From Eudromia elegans (Eukaryota; Chordata; Aves; Tinamiformes; Tinamidae), in the NCBI GenBank assembly GCA_003342815.1, contig PTEX01000140.1, forward strand, positions 1 to 64,000: 64,000 nucleotides of DNA. Direction: 5' to 3'. The notes under the pieces were generated by a model that made no database searches, was not told where the DNA came from, and saw only the letters and a list, made by a program, of their open reading frames with translations. Positions 59,605 through 64,000 of the stretch are shown one piece after another; position 1 is the first letter of the stretch; each line of letters opens with the position of its first letter. A program made the translations under genes and the position numbers.

Positions 59605-62307
59605 ATTATACATCCCATGAGAGTTTTAGAAGGATAATGTTTTCTCACATTTCAAAGACGGGAAGCACATAGTATTGAAACCACCAGCTTCCTTCTCCTA
59701 CTGTCTGAAGCATTTTCCACAAAAGTTGTGTTATTAAACCTTTCCAGAAAAGTAACTGCAAACTGAGCGTAAAAGGTGATGGTCCGTCCTTCCTTTAGCC
59801 AGGACAGAGATAACAAAGACCAGGGCAATCTGTTTTACTCGTGTAGGCCGTTATGTTGGGGCCTTTTCAGGCAATCTAAGTAAGGCACAGGGTCATTGCT
59901 TAGCCCTGGTGCAAACTACTTCAGATAAACTGAAAAGTGGTATCTTGTTTTTACCGTACATCTGTGGGCTGGAGCTTTGATTTCTCTTTCCCTTATACTT
60001 ATAGATTTCCACAGGAAAGGAAGCCAGGCATGGAGGTATGGAAGGAATTGCTGTACCCTCCCTTAGACCTAATGACTGAGGGATGAGGAAACACAAGTCA
60101 CACCTTAAAATACAGTTCTGTAGTCGAGTCATTACAGCGACTGAAAATTTTTCAGTCAGAATTTTTAAAAACATATTTTGTTTAATTGGAAAAAGATGAG
60201 CATCCCTGGGTAGCTGCCTTTGGTTCCGTGCCTTGTGCTTTGCATAAAGATACTTGAAGACTGACTCAAATAAATATTCTTGACAAGATGGGAGGTTTTT
60301 TTCTTTTTGCAGATTTGCTCCACTCTTAAAGCCAATTTATTCTGCATGTGAAGTTTGTAATTTTTATACGAAAATGGGAAATCCAACCTAAGGTAGTAAC
60401 ATTTTTATGGTTCAGATGCTGGATTTTAAGGCTTTAGTCCAGTATTATGTGCTTTCTTCAACTGGCATTTAACAGCACATGCATATCCCTACACGGATTC
60501 TCTCCAAAATCCTGTGCTATATTTTCACCTTCCATAGTGATTTTTTTTCCCTGCTTTCAACCTCACATGATTGTACATTTCTCCCACTATCCTCTCTTTA
60601 TTTGCTGTTTTTGTATGTTACCACCTCCTTCAACCCTGAAAGAATCATTCAGCCAAATGACTCTTTGTACCACATTTCACTTCACGGCCTTTTCAGGAAT
60701 GGTCTTTGAGTCTCTTGTTTGCTGCAAATAGTGTCATTCTTCCAGTTCCTCTGAAGATAGTAACTCATATTTTGGTTATAATGCATTCAATGGAAAAAGA
60801 GCTATACATATGTATATTTTTGTCTCAAATAAGGGTAGATGAATTTTTATTTCATATTTGACTATAAAATTGCTTGCACGCACAGAAAAAAAATAAATTG
60901 ACTGTAAATAGTTAGATAAAGGAGTAGCAGATCTCATTAGACAAGTGATGATTCACTCAAAATCTGCTTGACAAATGGCTACCACAACAACAAAGCCTTC
61001 TAAACGTGACAATGCGCATGATAGTGTCAGGATATCTCTGTTCGTATTTAGTTTCAGTCAGTCAGAAATAAATTTTGCCATGTCTTTCCATATCTGTTTC
61101 CTCTCAAACATCCAAAGCATTAAGAGGTTATCCAATTCATGGGCAAAAGAAATTAGTGTTTTCCTTCTGTTCTAATTAAGTGGTACTGGCATGTCCTGAA
61201 GACTCCACTTGTCAAAACATGTATTCCTTGTAGCAGTTTGCTATTGGTAATGATGTTAACAATGACCTGTCAAATTAACTAAAACCAAGTGAATTAGGAT
61301 TCCTCGAGATACAGACAGAAAGCCTGATGGGGATGTCAAAACTAACAGAATAGTTTCAACTTTGGTGGTCTTCCAGGATTATATAAGACATACTTTGAAA
61401 GGTCAGAAACACTTAATCAGCTTAGCATGGAAGAGTCAACCAGAACCACCACTTCAAAAAAGACTTTTTTAAACAATATAAATGCCTTGGGTTCTGCTAA
61501 AAAATGGTTTGTAATATAAGCTCCTTAGGAAAAAAAAAAAAAGTTGTCGTTGCTGCATTCTGACACATTGAGTTACAGTCATATGTTCCTTGCTGCAGAC
61601 CTGTCTAGGCATAGAAGTACATATGGAGCTTAGAAGGACCATGATTCACTACACCCATTCACAACAACTTCATAGTAAGTTTTTTTTTTAATGTTCTTAA
61701 CTGAATGAATAGAGGATTTTGGTCAATAAAATATCTCCTGGATCCCATGGTTTTCTTTAGGAATGAAGGAGCTCTCCAGTATACACTGCTACTGAAAGGG
61801 GAACAAAATCTCCAATAAGAAGGACATCCATTAGCAGCTTTAGGAACATACACACAAAGATGTGAACTTAAACCTCTAATTGTTTTGAAAGCATAGACCC
61901 TAATCTCCTGACTTGAAGGAATGCTCCCTTTGTCCATTCTTTTTTTCAAGTACAGATATGTAACTGAAAAAAAAATAATTTGCATTAAAATTGACTTCAG
62001 TGAATGGAGTTGCAGATTTTCTATGTAAATGCAATACTGCCAAATCTGAAGATTTTAACTATATAATTTCTTATAAACACATTTCATATTAAAATATATT
62101 GGTATGGCATGACTAGCTACAAACTGGCAGGATTATAATAATACTTTTATTATTCAATTAATAAATACAAGTTCACCTACATTTTTAACATATGTAGTAG
62201 CTTCAGTATATCCAGAATCCCTGTAGAAGGACATACTCTTATACTCTATGGTCTTTATATAAGCACCCTGAACATTCTGGTCTTTGCTATCTCGGAAATG
62301 GCAAAGG

Positions 62308-62331
62308 GGCCTGAGGTTCATGTCTCAGGCC
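62308..62331. repeat. 8-base inverted repeat, GC-rich stem
   Basis: GGCCTGAG and CTCAGGCC form a perfect stem around an 8-base loop (GTTCATGT). It may fold in RNA or bind a dimeric factor; no gene context supports a specific role. Confidence 0.65.
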
Positions 62332-64000
62332 TGTCTCCGGGTCACAGAAAGAGAATTCAAAAGAAAGAGGCAGAGTTAGTTGCTAAGAGACTGCAGCTAC
62401 TGAGCACATGCTGTTATCTAATGATACGCAATGGAGGGTTTCCAATGAGAGAATGTGTAATGTATCTCTACACACTAATAATGAGTGTCATTAACGTCGG
62501 GTAAAACATCATAATAATAGCACAGGAGGCCCCTCATTGTAACTTAAAGGATGCAAATGACTAACTAAAAAATAGACAGTTTGAAGACAAAAATCCTGTA
62601 AATGTGTTAATTCCCCACATACTTGCTAAGTTAGATAAGCAAACTTATCACTTACTAAGTCAGCTCTTTATTACTAATTAGCTAATACTAAATTTTGTCT
62701 ATGATCAGCAGTATAAAAATCAGTTTAGCATGCAGCAGAGCATATACCAAGAGGTAAAAATGAATAGATTTTCAGTTGGAACACTGTTTACACTCTTAAT
62801 TCTGCCCATAACACTTAAAAGCTTAGCCCCACTCCCAGAGGCACTCCGGGAATGCTGTGCACAGGACAGGATGGCATTGCTCCTTCAGCCCCTGTCGCCA
62901 GAACGTTTCCGAGACATGGATCCTCATGTATCTCTGTCTCCCTCATCCTGATCTATGCCTTTGCCCTCAGTATGTCAGGAGGCCTGAAAATATTACGGAG
63001 CAGATTTAACTAATGAGAAATAAATTTATCAGCCATCCCAAACTAAGTCCTTTCTGCTCAACAGTCACAGTCCTTAGCTAGATATGGCATCCTCTGATGG
63101 CATCTACCCACTGCTGAGAAAGGTCACTTATGATGCTGGCACTAGACACCCAAGTTTCACATGGCTACAGCCAGGTAAAATGAACTCCATTCATATCATC
63201 CTAATCTAACTGTAACAAAGGTGGTTACCCAGATCCTCACATGCAGTAGACACACACCCTTTTACTTACGTATATATGTAATTTCTGTGCTTACTCTAGA
63301 ATGAAGAGTTAGGTAACCCGCAGAATAAAAACTACACCAAATTTCCAACTACTACTATTCCTGCTGTTTTGGCTTGCAAAGGCATACCAAAAAAGGTAGC
63401 CTTATTTCTGTTTTCTACACTGTCTTTGCAGGAAGTCTTTTCCCAGAACCACTCTACACCAAACCAGTGCCTTTCTCCAGCATAAAGCGGCAAGAGGGAG
63501 AGTAAAGCTCGTCCTCCTGGCCATTGGCTGATGTGAATAATGATGATTCTCTGAAGCTGTGAATCTGGTGTATGTTTTTCTTCCACAGAGCTACTTGCTT
63601 CTTAGCAGAATTATTGAACTAATAAAGTGTAATTTTTCCTTCACAGCTATTGTGGTCAGTCACATATCCAGCTGTTGCATATGTGTATTCTATTCTCATG
63701 TCAAATTCTGTAGGCAACTTTCAAAGAAACAAAATATTGTTACATTCTTCTCTCAGAGCATGTGTTTAATTACTGATAAAAAACAGGAATTATAAATGTA
63801 AACTAAAGAAAAGCTCTATGTGTTCACCCAAATTAGAAATTAGATGAGATTTCTTGCCTTAATTTTCCTCTATAAATCCCTGAAGGCATTCATTTCAGTT
63901 AAAATACCTTGCAGAATTTCCTTTGAATGTTTGGAAAATAGAAAAAGAAACACACAATTTAAATTTTGTTAAATTCTAATATCATTTTCTCGAACCTAAA

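Larger units (their letters stand above)
53442..64000. other. Gene-less AT-rich DNA
   Basis: No exon, RNA gene or named interspersed repeat was supported over the last 10.5 kb. Contents are a 30-base tandem duplication (55912-55971), a (TTTG)n repeat (56455-56478), degenerate AAGGCAAATTAAG-type repeats (59393-59460) and two short perfect inverted repeats (59577-59604, 62308-62331). The segment 58790-59240 is complex and repeat-free with a homeodomain-type palindrome at 59031-59040 and is the best conserved-element candidate of this stretch. Confidence 0.5.

Overview
The window looks like nuclear DNA of a bird (a crocodilian is less likely). It is AT-rich and CpG-poor, has very little interspersed repeat, and nearly all the recognisable repeat is CR1 LINE. 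The five CR1 copies carry the usual truncated 5' ends and the typical 3' end (a tract like TTGGAAGGGACCTCTAGAGATCATCTAGTCCAAC on the complement, then short 8-base repeats related to ATTCTATG). I found no SINE families, no DNA transposon I could name, no tRNA or rRNA gene and no prokaryotic features. There is one ambiguous base, at 1414.

I could not recognise any exon of a host protein-coding gene. The open frames outside CR1 are short, lack recognisable domains and often run through homopolymers, as expected by chance in intronic or intergenic DNA.

Layout: 1-522 unassigned, slightly more CpG-rich than what follows; 523-1615 CR1 copy A (minus), internally deleted; 1616-11790 gene-less DNA; 11830-12020 a compact CpG island, the best promoter candidate; 12070-14271 gene-less DNA with a CpG-dense patch near 13.6-13.7 kb; 14272-14860 CR1 copy B (minus), internally deleted; 15363-15742 a degenerate GGATTAGG/TTAGGG-like minisatellite; 17236-17354 a long alternating purine-pyrimidine tract; 19389-19789 CR1 copy C (plus); 28397-29165 CR1 copy D (plus), the best preserved, with one stop breaking the visible reading frame; 37374-39012 CR1 copy E (minus), the longest, internally deleted; 39013-64000 gene-less DNA with a second small CpG cluster at 45250-45388 and several short tandem duplications and simple repeats.

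The genes do not form a system. The CR1 fragments are dead copies of one retrotransposon family, whose ORF2 product (endonuclease plus reverse transcriptase) copies its own RNA into new sites. The rest is best read as a gene-poor or large-intron region that may hold distal regulatory DNA. Support for that is limited to CpG islands and a few dense transcription-factor-like motifs, so it is inference. I did not find a convincing undescribed biological system.
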